Program-made: the position numbers and the translations under genes
Assembly (NCBI RefSeq): GCF_001427785.1
Contig: NZ_LMHM01000018.1
Location: 1-64,000, forward strand
Length of the DNA: 64,000 nt
DNA from: Lysobacter sp. Root690
GTDB lineage: Bacteria; Pseudomonadota; Gammaproteobacteria; Xanthomonadales; Xanthomonadaceae
Reading direction: 5' to 3'
Notes under the pieces: generated by a model
Seen by the model: only the letters and a program-made list of their open reading frames with translations
Databases searched by the model: none
Told to the model about the DNA's origin: nothing
In this document: one piece after another, positions 27,751 through 36,409 of the stretch
Numbering within the stretch: position 1 is the stretch's first letter
How the letters are laid out: the number at the start of each line of letters is the position of its first letter

Positions 27751-29118
27751 ATGCCCGACACCTCTCTCGACGACCTGCTCGCCGCGCTCGCGGCCAGTCC
27801 GCAGAACCCGGCCCTGCGGATGCTGGTGGTCAACGCCTGCCTGGCCGAGGCCGATGCCGAGGCGCTGAGCCGCGCGATCGAACTGGCCGGCGACGATCTG
27901 CTCAGCGATCCGACCCAGCGCGACGCCGCCGTGCGCGTGCTGCTGCAATACGGTCGCGACGAACTGGTCGCCCGGATCGCCCCGGACGATTCCGCCGCCG
28001 CGCTGTTCGCGCTCGCCCGCCTGCGCCTGGCCGAAGGCGATCGCGACAGCGCGCGCGGGTTGTACCAGCAGGCGGTCGCGCTCAATCCGGCGTTGGAAGA
28101 CGCCGCGCTCGCGAACGAACTGGCCGGCAAGGTGATTTCCTTCGCCAACGCCAAGCGTCAGCAGTCCGAAGGCCTGCGCCCCGGCGCGCAGGCCAGCCTG
28201 GCCAACGACGACACCGACGCCGACGACGTGACCCGGCTGTTGCAGCCGCCGCAGGCACGGATCGCGTTCGGCGACGTCGGCGGGCTCGACGAGGTCAAGC
28301 ACCAGATCCGCCGCCGCATCATCACCCCGTTCCTCAAGCCCTCGCTGTTCGAGCGCTTCAAGCGCCGCTCCGGGGGCGGCATCTTGCTGTATGGCCCGCC
28401 CGGCTGCGGCAAGACCCTGCTCGCGCGCGCTACCGCCGGCGAATGCGGGGCGAAGTTCTACAACGTGGCGATCACCGACGTGCTCGACATGTATATCGGC
28501 GAATCCGAGCGCAAGCTGCACGCGATCTTCGAAACCGCGCGGCGCACCGCGCCGGCGGTGGTGTTCTTCGACGAAGTCGAGGCGATCGGCGGCAAGCGCC
28601 AGTATTCGCGCGAGGCGACGTCGGCCAAATTGGTCAGCCAGTTCTTGACCGAACTCGACGGCTTCGCCCAGAACAACCACGGCGTGCTGATCCTGGGCGC
28701 GACCAACGTGCCGTGGGCGGTCGACGCCGCGTTCCGCCGTCCCGGCCGCTTCGACCGCGTGCTGTTCGTGCCGCCGCCGGACGAAACCGCGCGGCGCTCG
28801 ATCGTCGATCTGCTGCTGCGCGATCGCCCGCTCGGCGAGGGCATCGATGCGGGCGAACTGGCGCGGCTGACCTCGGGGTTTTCCGGCGCCGACCTGCGCA
28901 ACCTGGTCGAGACCGCGATCGACGAAGCGATCGAGGATTCGATCGAACAGGGCCGCGAAACCCCGTTGACCATGACCCACCTGCGCGCCGCGCTCAAGGA
29001 CACGCGCTCGACCACGCTGGAATGGCTGACCACCGCGCGCAATCACGCGCGCTATGCCAACCAGGGCGGCCAGTACGACGAGGTGCTGGATTTCCTCAAG
29101 CGCCACGGAGGCGGCTGA
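27751..29118 (+). CDS. CDC48-like AAA+ ATPase with N-terminal TPR-like region
   Basis: A 455-residue protein. Residues 1-135 are helical and repeat-like (ALFALARLRLAEGDRDSARG followed by LYQQAVALNP is a TPR unit). An AAA+ module of the CDC48/FtsH/spastin type follows: DVGGLDEVKHQIRRRI (175-190), Walker A GPPGCGKT (215-222), Walker B VVFFDE (270-275), and the second region of homology ATNVPWAVDAAFRRPGRFDR. There is no protease domain, so it is probably an unfoldase or disassembly chaperone. It overlaps the next gene by one base (TGATG). The position opposite the MoxR operon suggests it is part of the same system. Confidence 0.87.
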   Translation: MPDTSLDDLLAALAASPQNPALRMLVVNACLAEADAEALSRAIELAGDDLLSDPTQRDAAVRVLLQYGRDELVARIAPDDSAAALFALARLRLAEGDRDSARGLYQQAVALNPALEDAALANELAGKVISFANAKRQQSEGLRPGAQASLANDDTDADDVTRLLQPPQARIAFGDVGGLDEVKHQIRRRIITPFLKPSLFERFKRRSGGGILLYGPPGCGKTLLARATAGECGAKFYNVAITDVLDMYIGESERKLHAIFETARRTAPAVVFFDEVEAIGGKRQYSREATSAKLVSQFLTELDGFAQNNHGVLILGATNVPWAVDAAFRRPGRFDRVLFVPPPDETARRSIVDLLLRDRPLGEGIDAGELARLTSGFSGADLRNLVETAIDEAIEDSIEQGRETPLTMTHLRAALKDTRSTTLEWLTTARNHARYANQGGQYDEVLDFLKRHGGG

Positions 29119-29594
29119 TGGCGGCCCTGCCCTATCGCCTGCCGGACGAACCGCGGCCGTCCGGGCTGTCGCGTTACGCGGTCGATCCCTTATGGCCGTT
29201 GCTGACGCTGATGCTTGCCGGCGGCGGCTTCGGCCTGGCCTGGTTCGCGTTCAACAGCGCCGCGCTCGGCAGTCCGACCCGCGGCCGCGAATGGGCCTGC
29301 GTCGCGCTGAGCGTGTTCGGCACCGTCGCGCTGGTGTTCACGATCGGCGTGCTGCTGGGCAGCGGTTGGCTGCGGCCCGAGCATCAGGCCTACGCGTTCT
29401 TGTCGTTGTTGCTGCTCAAGGTCGGCGTGGCCTATGCGCTGTATCTGATGCAGCAACGCTGTTTCGAAATCTTCGAGCACTACGGCGGCGAGCCGCGCAA
29501 CGGCATGCCGCTGATGATCCTGCTCGCCGTGGTCGGCCGCGGCGCGCTCGACATGACCGGCTGGCCGCTGATGCTGCGGTTGGTGCTGCAATGA
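29118..29594 (+). CDS. Membrane protein, four predicted helices, unknown function
   Basis: A 158-residue protein. Hydrophobic helices are at about 27-48, 59-84, 92-113 and 131-155. The N-terminal 20 residues are Pro/Arg-rich and probably cytoplasmic. I do not recognise the family. The start overlaps the stop of the AAA+ gene (TGATG), and its stop overlaps the next start (ATGA), so all three are translationally coupled. It may anchor the AAA+/TPR proteins at the membrane. Confidence 0.75.
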   Translation: MAALPYRLPDEPRPSGLSRYAVDPLWPLLTLMLAGGGFGLAWFAFNSAALGSPTRGREWACVALSVFGTVALVFTIGVLLGSGWLRPEHQAYAFLSLLLLKVGVAYALYLMQQRCFEIFEHYGGEPRNGMPLMILLAVVGRGALDMTGWPLMLRLVLQ

Positions 29595-30517
29595 GCCGCC
29601 ACGATCATTTTTACCGCATGGCCGAGCGTTATTACGCCAACGGCCAGATCGACGACGCCATCGGCATGCTGCTGCAGGCGCTCGGCGAAGACCCGGACCA
29701 ATCCGATGCGCATGCGTTCCTGTCGCTGTGCCTGATCAAGCGCCAGCGCCTGCACGCGGCCGAACTGGAAGCCGCGCGCGCGCTCGAACTCGAACCCGAA
29801 TCGCCGTTCGCCCACCTCGCCGCCGCGATCGCGGCGATCGCGCGGCGCAATCTGAAACAGGCGCAGGCGCATCTGGACTCGGCGCGCGAACTGCAACCCG
29901 ACTCGGCCGCGATCGCCGACGCCTACGCCCGCCTGTACCTGGCCTGGGGCCGCGACGCGCAGGCGCTGGAGGAAGCGCGACGCGCCTGCGAACTCGACCC
30001 GGACGATCCCGATTACCCGGCCCTGCTCGCCTCGCTGGAGCTGCGTCGCGGCGATCGCGCGCGCGCCGAAGCTTTGGCGCGCGACGTGCTGCGCGGCCAT
30101 CCCGAACACGTCGAGGCCTTGTGCGTGCTAGGTCACTGCGAACTCGCCGCCGGCCGCACCGACAGCGCGCGCGATCACGCCGCCTGGGCCTTGCAGATCG
30201 ATCCGATGGACGGCGAAGCGCTGACCCTGATGGCCGCGGTCAAGGCGCGGCGCAGCTGGCTGCTGGGCCTGTGGTGGCGTTTCCAGAGTTTCGTCAGCGC
30301 CGGCTCGCGCACCCGCGCGGTGGTGCTGCTGATCGGCATGTTCCTGATCTACCGCATCGCCCTGATCGCGCTTCCGCAGAACGGCCTGCCGCAGTGGACC
30401 GGTCCGCTTTCGTATGCGTGGCTGCTGTTCTGCGCCTATACCTGGATCGCGCCGAGTCTGTTCTGGCGGTCGGTCAAGAAGGAACTGGAACAGGTGAAGC
30501 TGCGGCCGGGTTTTTAA
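29591..30517 (+). CDS. TPR-repeat protein with C-terminal membrane anchor
   Basis: A 308-residue protein with about six tetratricopeptide units from residue 5 to about 205. Examples are RMAERYYANGQIDDAIGMLL, AYARLYLAWGRDAQALEEAR and ALCVLGHCELAAGRTDSARD. Two hydrophobic helices follow near residues 238-260 and 272-290, and a basic tail ends in RPGF. The TPR region would lie in the cytoplasm as a protein-binding platform. It is the last gene of the AAA+ operon, with a four-base overlap to the membrane protein gene. Confidence 0.82.
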   Translation: MSRHDHFYRMAERYYANGQIDDAIGMLLQALGEDPDQSDAHAFLSLCLIKRQRLHAAELEAARALELEPESPFAHLAAAIAAIARRNLKQAQAHLDSARELQPDSAAIADAYARLYLAWGRDAQALEEARRACELDPDDPDYPALLASLELRRGDRARAEALARDVLRGHPEHVEALCVLGHCELAAGRTDSARDHAAWALQIDPMDGEALTLMAAVKARRSWLLGLWWRFQSFVSAGSRTRAVVLLIGMFLIYRIALIALPQNGLPQWTGPLSYAWLLFCAYTWIAPSLFWRSVKKELEQVKLRPGF

Positions 30518-30527
30518 GTCCGCGAGC

Positions 30528-30830
30528 TCAGACTCGGCGCATCACACTGGCGCGAACAGTCGGATCGAATCGGAGCTCGTCCACGGCGATGACGTCGGCG
30601 GCAGCAACATCGCCGATCGTGCCCGTATCGAAAACGGCCCGTGCGGCCTCAAGTTCGTTGCCAACGAACTTGACCCGGAAGAACGGCGGATATTCGTCGG
30701 CGTCATCGTCGAACTGCGAATCCAGCAGCCAAAAACCATCATCGTTGTTGCCCGCGAGCGCCCATCGCGGGACATCGCAGAAATCAGCGTAAACAACGAT
30801 AGACAACCACGTCGTAACGGGCATCTTCAC
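30528..30830 (-). CDS. Hypothetical acidic protein, 100 residues
   Basis: A small acidic protein with no signal or membrane segment. It contains ADFCDVPRWALAGNNDDGFW and SQFDDDADEYPPFFRVKFVG. The GTG at 30830 has GGAG eight bases upstream; an ATG two codons later is the alternative. The family is not recognised. The gene lies convergent to the TPR gene. It is slightly less GC-rich than its neighbours, which may reflect recent acquisition. Confidence 0.6.
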   Translation of the reverse strand: MKMPVTTWLSIVVYADFCDVPRWALAGNNDDGFWLLDSQFDDDADEYPPFFRVKFVGNELEAARAVFDTGTIGDVAAADVIAVDELRFDPTVRASVMRRV

Positions 30831-30873
30831 TGAAGTCGCTCCAACATGAGACCGTTGCGGCCGGGCAAAGGCC

Positions 30874-31602
30874 TTACTTCACCACCCGCAGCTTGGACGC
30901 CTTTCTGCGCTCGCGCAGTTCCCGCATCCGCGCATCGCGGCGGGCGGCGTCGCTGTTACCGCCACCGCCGTTCTTCGGCGGGTACTTGCGCCAATAGCGG
31001 ATCACCATCCAGCCCACGATCATCCCGCCCAGATGGGCGAAATGGGCCACGCCGGTGCCGGTGGTGAACACGCCGTAGAACACCGACGCCAGCGCGTAGA
31101 TGATCACCAGGGTGCGCGCCTTGAGCACGATCGGGAACGGCAGCAAGGTCACGCGGCGATTGGGAAACAACACGCCGTACGCAAGCAGCAAGCCATAGAT
31201 CGCGCCGGATGCGCCCAGGGTCAGATACAGCTGGCCCTCGTAGATCGCGATCGAGGCGAACAGCAACTGCAGCAACGCCGAACCGATCAGGCAGACGAAG
31301 TAATAGATCGCGTAACGGCGCGCGCCCCAGTGATATTCCAGCGACGCGCCGAACATCACCAGCGCGAGCATGTTGAACACCAGGTGGCCGATGCCGCCGT
31401 GCATGAAACCCGAGGTCAGCAACTGCCACGGCATGAAGCCCGGGCCGTCGACTTCGAACTGCGACGGCACCCACGGCCACAGCTCGAACCACAACGGCCA
31501 GGCGCGGGTGGACTCGCTCAGGCCCAGCAGCGATTGCAGGACGAATACGACGACATTGGCGATCAACAGTCGGCGGGTGATCGACGGGATACTGGAAAAC
31601 AT
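30874..31602 (-). CDS. Rhomboid-family intramembrane serine protease
   Basis: A 242-residue membrane protein with six predicted helices. Rhomboid motifs are present: HGGIGHLVFNML (His and Asn of the oxyanion region), LGASGAIYG with the catalytic Ser, and FAHLGGMIVGW with the catalytic His. The C-terminal ~40 residues are cytoplasmic and strongly basic (RRDARMRELRERRKASK). Rhomboids cleave single-pass membrane proteins within the bilayer; the substrate is unknown. GAGGAG lies six bases before the ATG. Confidence 0.93.
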   Translation of the reverse strand: MFSSIPSITRRLLIANVVVFVLQSLLGLSESTRAWPLWFELWPWVPSQFEVDGPGFMPWQLLTSGFMHGGIGHLVFNMLALVMFGASLEYHWGARRYAIYYFVCLIGSALLQLLFASIAIYEGQLYLTLGASGAIYGLLLAYGVLFPNRRVTLLPFPIVLKARTLVIIYALASVFYGVFTTGTGVAHFAHLGGMIVGWMVIRYWRKYPPKNGGGGNSDAARRDARMRELRERRKASKLRVVK

Positions 31603-31694
31603 CGCGACTCCTCGGGGCGGGCGCTATGGTAGCCGCGAGCGCGCCGCGAGGACGTGAGCGCCGCGTGCAAGCCGCGCGCCCGCGCAGGAGGCGT

Positions 31695-32033
31695 TCAGTC
31701 CTCCGGCGGACCCCAGATCTGCGCGTCGATGGTCGGCGCCGCGCGCTGGCCGCGGACCCGGCCGTTTTCGACCGTCACCCCTTCCGCGCGCAGCCGTTGG
31801 CATTGCTCGCGATAGCCCTTGGAGCCTTCCGGCAGCGCGATCCGGCCGTCCGAGCGCAATACCCGGTGCCAGGGCAGCTTGGGGTCGTCGTTTTCGCTGA
31901 GCAGGCGCGCGACCAGGCGCGCGCGGCCGGGCAGTCCGGCGCGGCGCGCGACCTCGCCGTAACCGGCGACCTCGCCCTTGGGAATGGCGCGGATCGCGGC
32001 GCGGATGCGTTTGGCGGCAGTTTCGCTGTCCAT
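31695..32033 (-). CDS. Alkyltransferase-like (ATL) DNA-binding protein
   Basis: A 112-residue protein of the MGMT C-terminal domain family. The active-site PCHRV of O6-alkylguanine alkyltransferases reads LPWHRVL, so the acceptor cysteine is Trp. This is the hallmark of ATL proteins, which bind and flip alkylated guanines and hand them to nucleotide excision repair. GEVAGYGEVARRAGLPGRAR is the helix-turn-helix and recognition region. The ATG at 32033 was chosen over 32075, which would run into the divergent gene's leader. Confidence 0.9.
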   Translation of the reverse strand: MDSETAAKRIRAAIRAIPKGEVAGYGEVARRAGLPGRARLVARLLSENDDPKLPWHRVLRSDGRIALPEGSKGYREQCQRLRAEGVTVENGRVRGQRAAPTIDAQIWGPPED

Positions 32034-32073
32034 CGCGGTAGCATATGCGCTGCAACGCGCAGGAGTCGCCCCC

Positions 32074-32481
32074 ATGCAATTCGAACAAATCCGCCATCAA
32101 CTGACCCGGGCCGGGTTCCACCTCACCGTTCACGACGAGAGCGTGATCTGCATCGAGCTGTCGCTCGAACAGGGCACCCGCCATCAGGCCTTGTTCCTGT
32201 CCGAGATCGAGGACGACGACGGCCGTGCGTTCCTGCGCGTAAGCACCGCGGTCGCCCCGACCACCGGCCTGGACGCGCGCCGCGCGCTGGCCTTCAACTG
32301 GGAAAGCCACGTCGGTTATCTGGCGATCGGCGACCTCGACGGCGTGCCGTACCTGCAACTGTGCGAGAACCGTCCGCTGGAAACCCTGGACGCGGCCGAG
32401 GTGCAGCGCCTGGTGATGGAGATCGGCGGCGTGGGCGATCGGATGGAGCGGGTGCTGTCGGCTAATGGGGATCTGTTGTAA
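32074..32481 (+). CDS. Hypothetical protein, 135 residues
   Basis: A soluble alpha/beta protein. AGGAG lies eight bases before the ATG. Segments include FHLTVHDESVICIELSLEQG and NWESHVGYLAIGDLDGVPYL, followed by a C-terminal helix. The layout (helix, several strands, helix) is like that of YbjN or secretion-chaperone folds, but I cannot assign a family. It is divergent from the ATL gene with only 40 bases between them, so the two promoters overlap. Confidence 0.7.
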   Translation: MQFEQIRHQLTRAGFHLTVHDESVICIELSLEQGTRHQALFLSEIEDDDGRAFLRVSTAVAPTTGLDARRALAFNWESHVGYLAIGDLDGVPYLQLCENRPLETLDAAEVQRLVMEIGGVGDRMERVLSANGDLL

Positions 32482-32642
32482 GCGGATCGGAATCTGCTTT
32501 AAGCGGATGTGCTGAGTCTTGGGTTTGCGGGGCTTGGTTATGTCCGGGACGGTTTTGGTCCTAGGGATTAGTGCAAGTCGCATCGACGACATGCGACATC
32601 AATCCAGGCGCATCTAAGCAACAACCGCGCCCCCTCCCGACC

Positions 32643-32800
32643 GTCATTCCCGCGAAGGCGGGAATGACGATCTGAAAGATGGCGCTGAAGTCTCTGGATC
32701 CCCGCCTTCGCGGGGATGACGACCTGAAAGATCGCGCTGAAGTCTGTGGATGTTCGGCTTCGCTGAAGTAAAGCGGAGCCCGCCTACGCGGCAATGACGA
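32643..32800. repeat. Dispersed repeat R2 (GTCATTCCCGCG family), complex copy
   Basis: GTCATTCCCGCGAAGGCGGG at 32643 is a short palindrome. It is followed by diverged units: GATCTGAAAGATGGCGCTGA, CCCCGCCTTCGCGGGGATGA, and a third more decayed copy to about 32800. Simpler and perfect copies lie at 37117-37217 and 56140-56258. It fills most of the 415-base gap between the 32074 gene and the phosphate transporter. It is noncoding. Confidence 0.75.
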
Positions 32801-32833
32801 CTCGGAAGGCCGCGCCTGCCATGACACCCAAAC

Positions 32834-32860
32834 AAAAGGCCCGCATGCGCGGGCCTTTTG
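32834..32860. terminator. Rho-independent terminator of the phosphate transporter operon
   Basis: The hairpin AAAAGGCCCGC-ATG-CGCGGGCCTTTT lies about 40 bases after the PiT stop codon (minus strand). It is symmetric and could act in both directions. Confidence 0.88.
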
Positions 32861-32896
32861 CGTACCGTTAACGACCTGCGGCCAACACCGCCGCGA

Positions 32897-34024
32897 TCAA
32901 ATCCACCCCAAAAACCGCATCAATTCAAACAACCCATAAGCGATACCACCCGCGGCCGGAATCGTCAGGATCCACGCCCAGATCATCTTCTCGACCACGG
33001 TCCACTTGATCGAGTTGAAACGCTTGGCCGTGCCCACGCCCATGATCGCGGCGGAGATGTTGTGGGTGGTCGAAACCGGGATACCCAACGAGGAGGCGAA
33101 CATGATCACCGTCGCGGCGCTGGTCTCGGCGGCGAAGCCGTGGATCGGGTGCAGCTTGACCAGCTTGTGACCCAGAGTCTTGATGATGCGCCAGCCGCCC
33201 GCGGCGGTGCCGGCGGCCATGACCACCGCGCAGGTCAGCTTGATCCAGGTGTCGATGTCGTTGTTGGCGATCGCTTCGGGCGAAGGATGCAGGAACGCCA
33301 GCCACGCCGGCAGGTTGTCCAGGGTGCCGGCGGCCTGCGCGCTGATCAGGGCCAGGGCGATGATGCCCATGGTCTTCTGCGCATCGTTCATGCCGTGGGC
33401 GAAGCCCATGCCGGCGGCGCTGAGCAGCTGCGCCTTGCCGAAGAAACCGTTGACCCAGCGCGGCCGCGCCAGCCGGCGCAGCACGCCGCCGCTGCGCGCC
33501 ATGAATGAGATCAGCGCGAACAACACGCCCATCACCAGGAAACCGGCGGCGAAGCCGAGCACCGGGGATGTGAACATCGGCACGATCACCTTCCACAGCA
33601 CGCCGGCGCTCTTCCAGATCGGCTCGGCCGGATGCGACCAGACCACCGCGTGCCAGTTGTTCGACGAGGCCGCGACCGCCGCGCCGCACAGGCCGCCGAT
33701 CAGGGCGTGCGAGGACGAGGACGGCAGGCCCAGCCACCAGGTGATCAGGTTCCAGATGATGCCGCCGAGCAGCGCGCACAGCAGCAGCTGCGAACCGACC
33801 TCGACCACGCCGGCGTCGATCAGGCCCGAGGCGATGGTCTTGGCCACCGCGGTGCCCCACAGCGCGCCGATCAGGTTGGTCGAGGCGGCCAGGATCACCG
33901 CCTGCATCGGCGACAGCACCTTGGTCGCGACCACGGTGGCGATCGAATTGGCGGTGTCGTGGAAGCCGTTGACGTATTCGAAGATCAGCGCGGCCAGCAC
34001 TACCACGATGACGAGCGTAAGCAT
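32897..34024 (-). CDS. PiT-family inorganic phosphate transporter
   Basis: A 375-residue polytopic protein. The PiT signature appears twice as inverted repeats: FEYVNGFHDTANSIATVVAT near the N-terminus and GMGFAHGMNDAQKTMGIIAL in the middle. A late segment, GIPVSTTHNISAAIMGVG, is also typical. It moves phosphate, probably as a metal-phosphate complex, with protons or sodium. The DUF47 gene lies 10 bases upstream on the same strand, the usual partner arrangement. GAGG lies before the ATG. Confidence 0.94.
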   Translation of the reverse strand: MLTLVIVVVLAALIFEYVNGFHDTANSIATVVATKVLSPMQAVILAASTNLIGALWGTAVAKTIASGLIDAGVVEVGSQLLLCALLGGIIWNLITWWLGLPSSSSHALIGGLCGAAVAASSNNWHAVVWSHPAEPIWKSAGVLWKVIVPMFTSPVLGFAAGFLVMGVLFALISFMARSGGVLRRLARPRWVNGFFGKAQLLSAAGMGFAHGMNDAQKTMGIIALALISAQAAGTLDNLPAWLAFLHPSPEAIANNDIDTWIKLTCAVVMAAGTAAGGWRIIKTLGHKLVKLHPIHGFAAETSAATVIMFASSLGIPVSTTHNISAAIMGVGTAKRFNSIKWTVVEKMIWAWILTIPAAGGIAYGLFELMRFLGWI

Positions 34025-34034
34025 CGCGCGCGCC

Positions 34035-34661
34035 TCAGGAGTTTTTCAGGACGATCTGGTAGGCGACCACGCCGGCCTCGCGGCAGCGGTCGATCGCCTT
34101 TTCCAGGATCTCGAAGAACTCCTTCAGCAAGAACATCTGCAGGTTGTCGAGTTGGCCGGAATAGATGTCGCGGTACAGCTCCAGCATGAGGCGGTCGGCC
34201 TCGTTCTCCAGCGCGCGCAGCTGGTCGTTGAGCGCCTTCATCGGTTCCAGCTTGAGATGGCGCAGCTGGTGGACCATCTTGACCACGACCTCGGCGGCCT
34301 GCTCCAGCATCGCCGCGCGCGGCGCGAAGTCGATGTGTTCCAGGTGGCGGGTGGCCAGCGAATAGCGGTCGGCGAACTTCTCGACCTGCTTGGGGATCTT
34401 GTACAGCGCGGTGCTCAGCGACTCGATGTCCTCGCGCTCGATCGGGGTGATGAAGCTGTCGACCAGCTCCTGGCTGATCTTGTCGGACGCCTCGCGCTCG
34501 CGCTGGCGGGCGAGCTTGAACGCGTCCAGCGCGGGCTGGCGGTCGGCGGCCTTGAGCATGGCGTGCAGGGCCTTGGTGCTGTCGTGGGCGGCGACGGCGG
34601 CCTCCTCGAGCAGGGTATAGAACTGGTTGCCTTGGCCGAAAATGGTCTGCAGGGAAAACAT
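34035..34661 (-). CDS. DUF47-family (PhoU-like) protein
   Basis: A 208-residue helical protein. The N-terminus MFSLQTIFGQGNQFYTLLEE, the conserved ITPIEREDIESLSTALY block and the C-terminal KEFFEILEKAIDRCREAG are typical of DUF47/PhoU-like proteins that regulate or stabilise PiT transporters. The glutamate- and aspartate-rich helices probably bind metal ions. The ATG at 34661 gives the standard N-terminus; extension to 34784 adds only low-complexity sequence. Confidence 0.9.
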   Translation of the reverse strand: MFSLQTIFGQGNQFYTLLEEAAVAAHDSTKALHAMLKAADRQPALDAFKLARQREREASDKISQELVDSFITPIEREDIESLSTALYKIPKQVEKFADRYSLATRHLEHIDFAPRAAMLEQAAEVVVKMVHQLRHLKLEPMKALNDQLRALENEADRLMLELYRDIYSGQLDNLQMFLLKEFFEILEKAIDRCREAGVVAYQIVLKNS

Positions 34662-35068
34662 GCTGGAAAGCCTCTGGGCCGTAAGCCGCTGATTTGCCGG
34701 CCGCGCCGGTGGGTGTTCTGGCGCCGGCTGGGCCGGCACGGGTTTGCGGGCGCGATTATGACCGTTTGACGACGCCGCGCCCACCTTGGCCTGTCCGGAC
34801 GGCCGGCGCGCTTCGCAAAAACGCCGTCGCGGGCCGATCCGCGCGCCACCGGCGCCCGGTCCGGTCCGGCCGCTTTCACGAAGAGGCGTCGTGAATGCCT
34901 GCTAAGATCGGCCCCGGTCCGGCTCCGGCCATGCCGCCTTTCCCTACCGTTTCCCCCGCAACCCATGGACGACGACCCAAAACCGCGACCCAGCCGGCAC
35001 TTCCCGGCCCGTTCCGCCCGCAATGCGCGCTCCTTCCGTGAACCCACCGGCCACAGGAGGCATTGCCG
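34662..35068. other. Divergent intergenic region between DUF47 and CNNM-type genes
   Basis: This 407-base stretch carries the promoters of both neighbours. TGCTAAGAT at 34900-34908 is a candidate extended -10 box for the plus-strand gene, about 160 bases before its ATG. AGGAGG at 35055-35060 is a strong ribosome site for that gene. The rest is GC-rich and I see no coding sequence or repeat family. Confidence 0.45.
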
Positions 35069-36409
35069 ATGCTGGAACTACTGATCGTCATGGCCCTGAT
35101 CGTCCTCAACGCTTTCTTCGCGATGTCGGAGATGGCGCTGATGACCTCGCGCAAGCTGCGCCTGAAGCAGATGGCCGAGAACCCGACCCACCCCAGCCGC
35201 GGCGCCCGCATGGCCCTGCAACTGGCCGAACACCCCGACAACCTGCTGTCGACCGTGCAGGTCGGCATCACCGCGATCGGCGTGCTGACCGGCACCTTCG
35301 GCGGCGAGTCGATCGGCCTGGCGATCGCCGGCTGGATCGGCGGCATCTTCCCGGGGGCGGCCGAGTACGCGCGCACCATCGGCATCGGCACCGCGGTCAC
35401 CCTGATCACCGCCGCCAGCGTGATCTTCGGCGAGCTGATCCCCAAGCGGCTGGCCCTGACCAACCCGGAAAAGATCGCCAGTTCGGTGGCGATCGTGCTG
35501 GCCGGCCTCGCCCGCTTCGCCAAGCCGGTGGTCGCCACACTGGGCGCGATCAATCGCTTGGTGCTGCGGCTGCTCGGGATCAAGGACGATGCGCGTAGCG
35601 AGATCAGCGAAGAAGAGATCCGTCTGTTGGTGAGCGAAAGCCACGAGCAGGGCGTGATCGACGCCGACGAACGCAAGATGATGAACCGCGTGCTGAGTTT
35701 GGGCGACCGCACCACCGACAGTCTGATGACGCCGCGCACCCGCATCACCTGGCTCGACGCCAGCGCTTCGATCGAGGACAACCTCGCGGCGATGCGCGAA
35801 TCGCCGTTCTCGCGCTTCCCGGTCTACCGCGGCAGCGATCAGGACGTGCTCGGCGTGCTCGAGGCCAAGTCGCTGCTGCGCAACCTGGGCGTGGGCAATC
35901 TGCCGGACCTGTTCGGCCAGTTGACCGAAGCCTTGTTCGTGTCCGAATCCACCCACGCGCTCAAGCTGCTGGAAATCTTCCGCGAGGAACAGCAGTCGCT
36001 GGCGCTGGTGGTCGACGAATACGGCGACGTGACCGGTTTGATCACCGTCAACGACCTGATGGGCGCGGTGATAGGCCGGGTCCAGACCGCCGAGTCCGAC
36101 GACCAGGCCGGGCCGGTGGTGCAGCGCGAAGACGGCTCGTATCTGATCGACGGCGCGCTGCCGGTGGAAGAACTGCGCGAAGTGATCGGCGGCGGACGCC
36201 TGCCGAACGAGGACGAGCACGACTTCCATACCGTGGCCGGCATGGTGATCGCCCACTTCGGCCGGATTCCGCATGTGGGCGAATACTTCGCCTGGCATGG
36301 CTGGCGGATCGAGGTGATCGATCTGGACGGCCCGCGCATCGACAAGCTGCTGCTGCAGCGGCACCTGCCCAAGCCCGCCGAGTCCACCGACGATGACGGC
36401 AGCGGCTGA
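35069..36409 (+). CDS. CNNM/CorC-type membrane protein (DUF21-CBS-CorC_HlyC)
   Basis: A 446-residue protein. The DUF21 membrane domain occupies about residues 1-180 (MLELLIVMALIVLNAFFAMS, four helices). A CBS pair follows (LMTPRTRITWLDASASIEDN near 225 and ALVVDEYGDVTGLITVNDLM near 320). A C-terminal transporter-associated domain is last (GRIPHVGEYFAWHGWRIEVI). Members are annotated as 'hemolysin family' but are better known as Mg2+/Co2+ efflux-related proteins. AGGAGG lies eight bases before the ATG. The ExoD-like gene overlaps its 3' end by 17 bases. Confidence 0.92.
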   Translation: MLELLIVMALIVLNAFFAMSEMALMTSRKLRLKQMAENPTHPSRGARMALQLAEHPDNLLSTVQVGITAIGVLTGTFGGESIGLAIAGWIGGIFPGAAEYARTIGIGTAVTLITAASVIFGELIPKRLALTNPEKIASSVAIVLAGLARFAKPVVATLGAINRLVLRLLGIKDDARSEISEEEIRLLVSESHEQGVIDADERKMMNRVLSLGDRTTDSLMTPRTRITWLDASASIEDNLAAMRESPFSRFPVYRGSDQDVLGVLEAKSLLRNLGVGNLPDLFGQLTEALFVSESTHALKLLEIFREEQQSLALVVDEYGDVTGLITVNDLMGAVIGRVQTAESDDQAGPVVQREDGSYLIDGALPVEELREVIGGGRLPNEDEHDFHTVAGMVIAHFGRIPHVGEYFAWHGWRIEVIDLDGPRIDKLLLQRHLPKPAESTDDDGSG

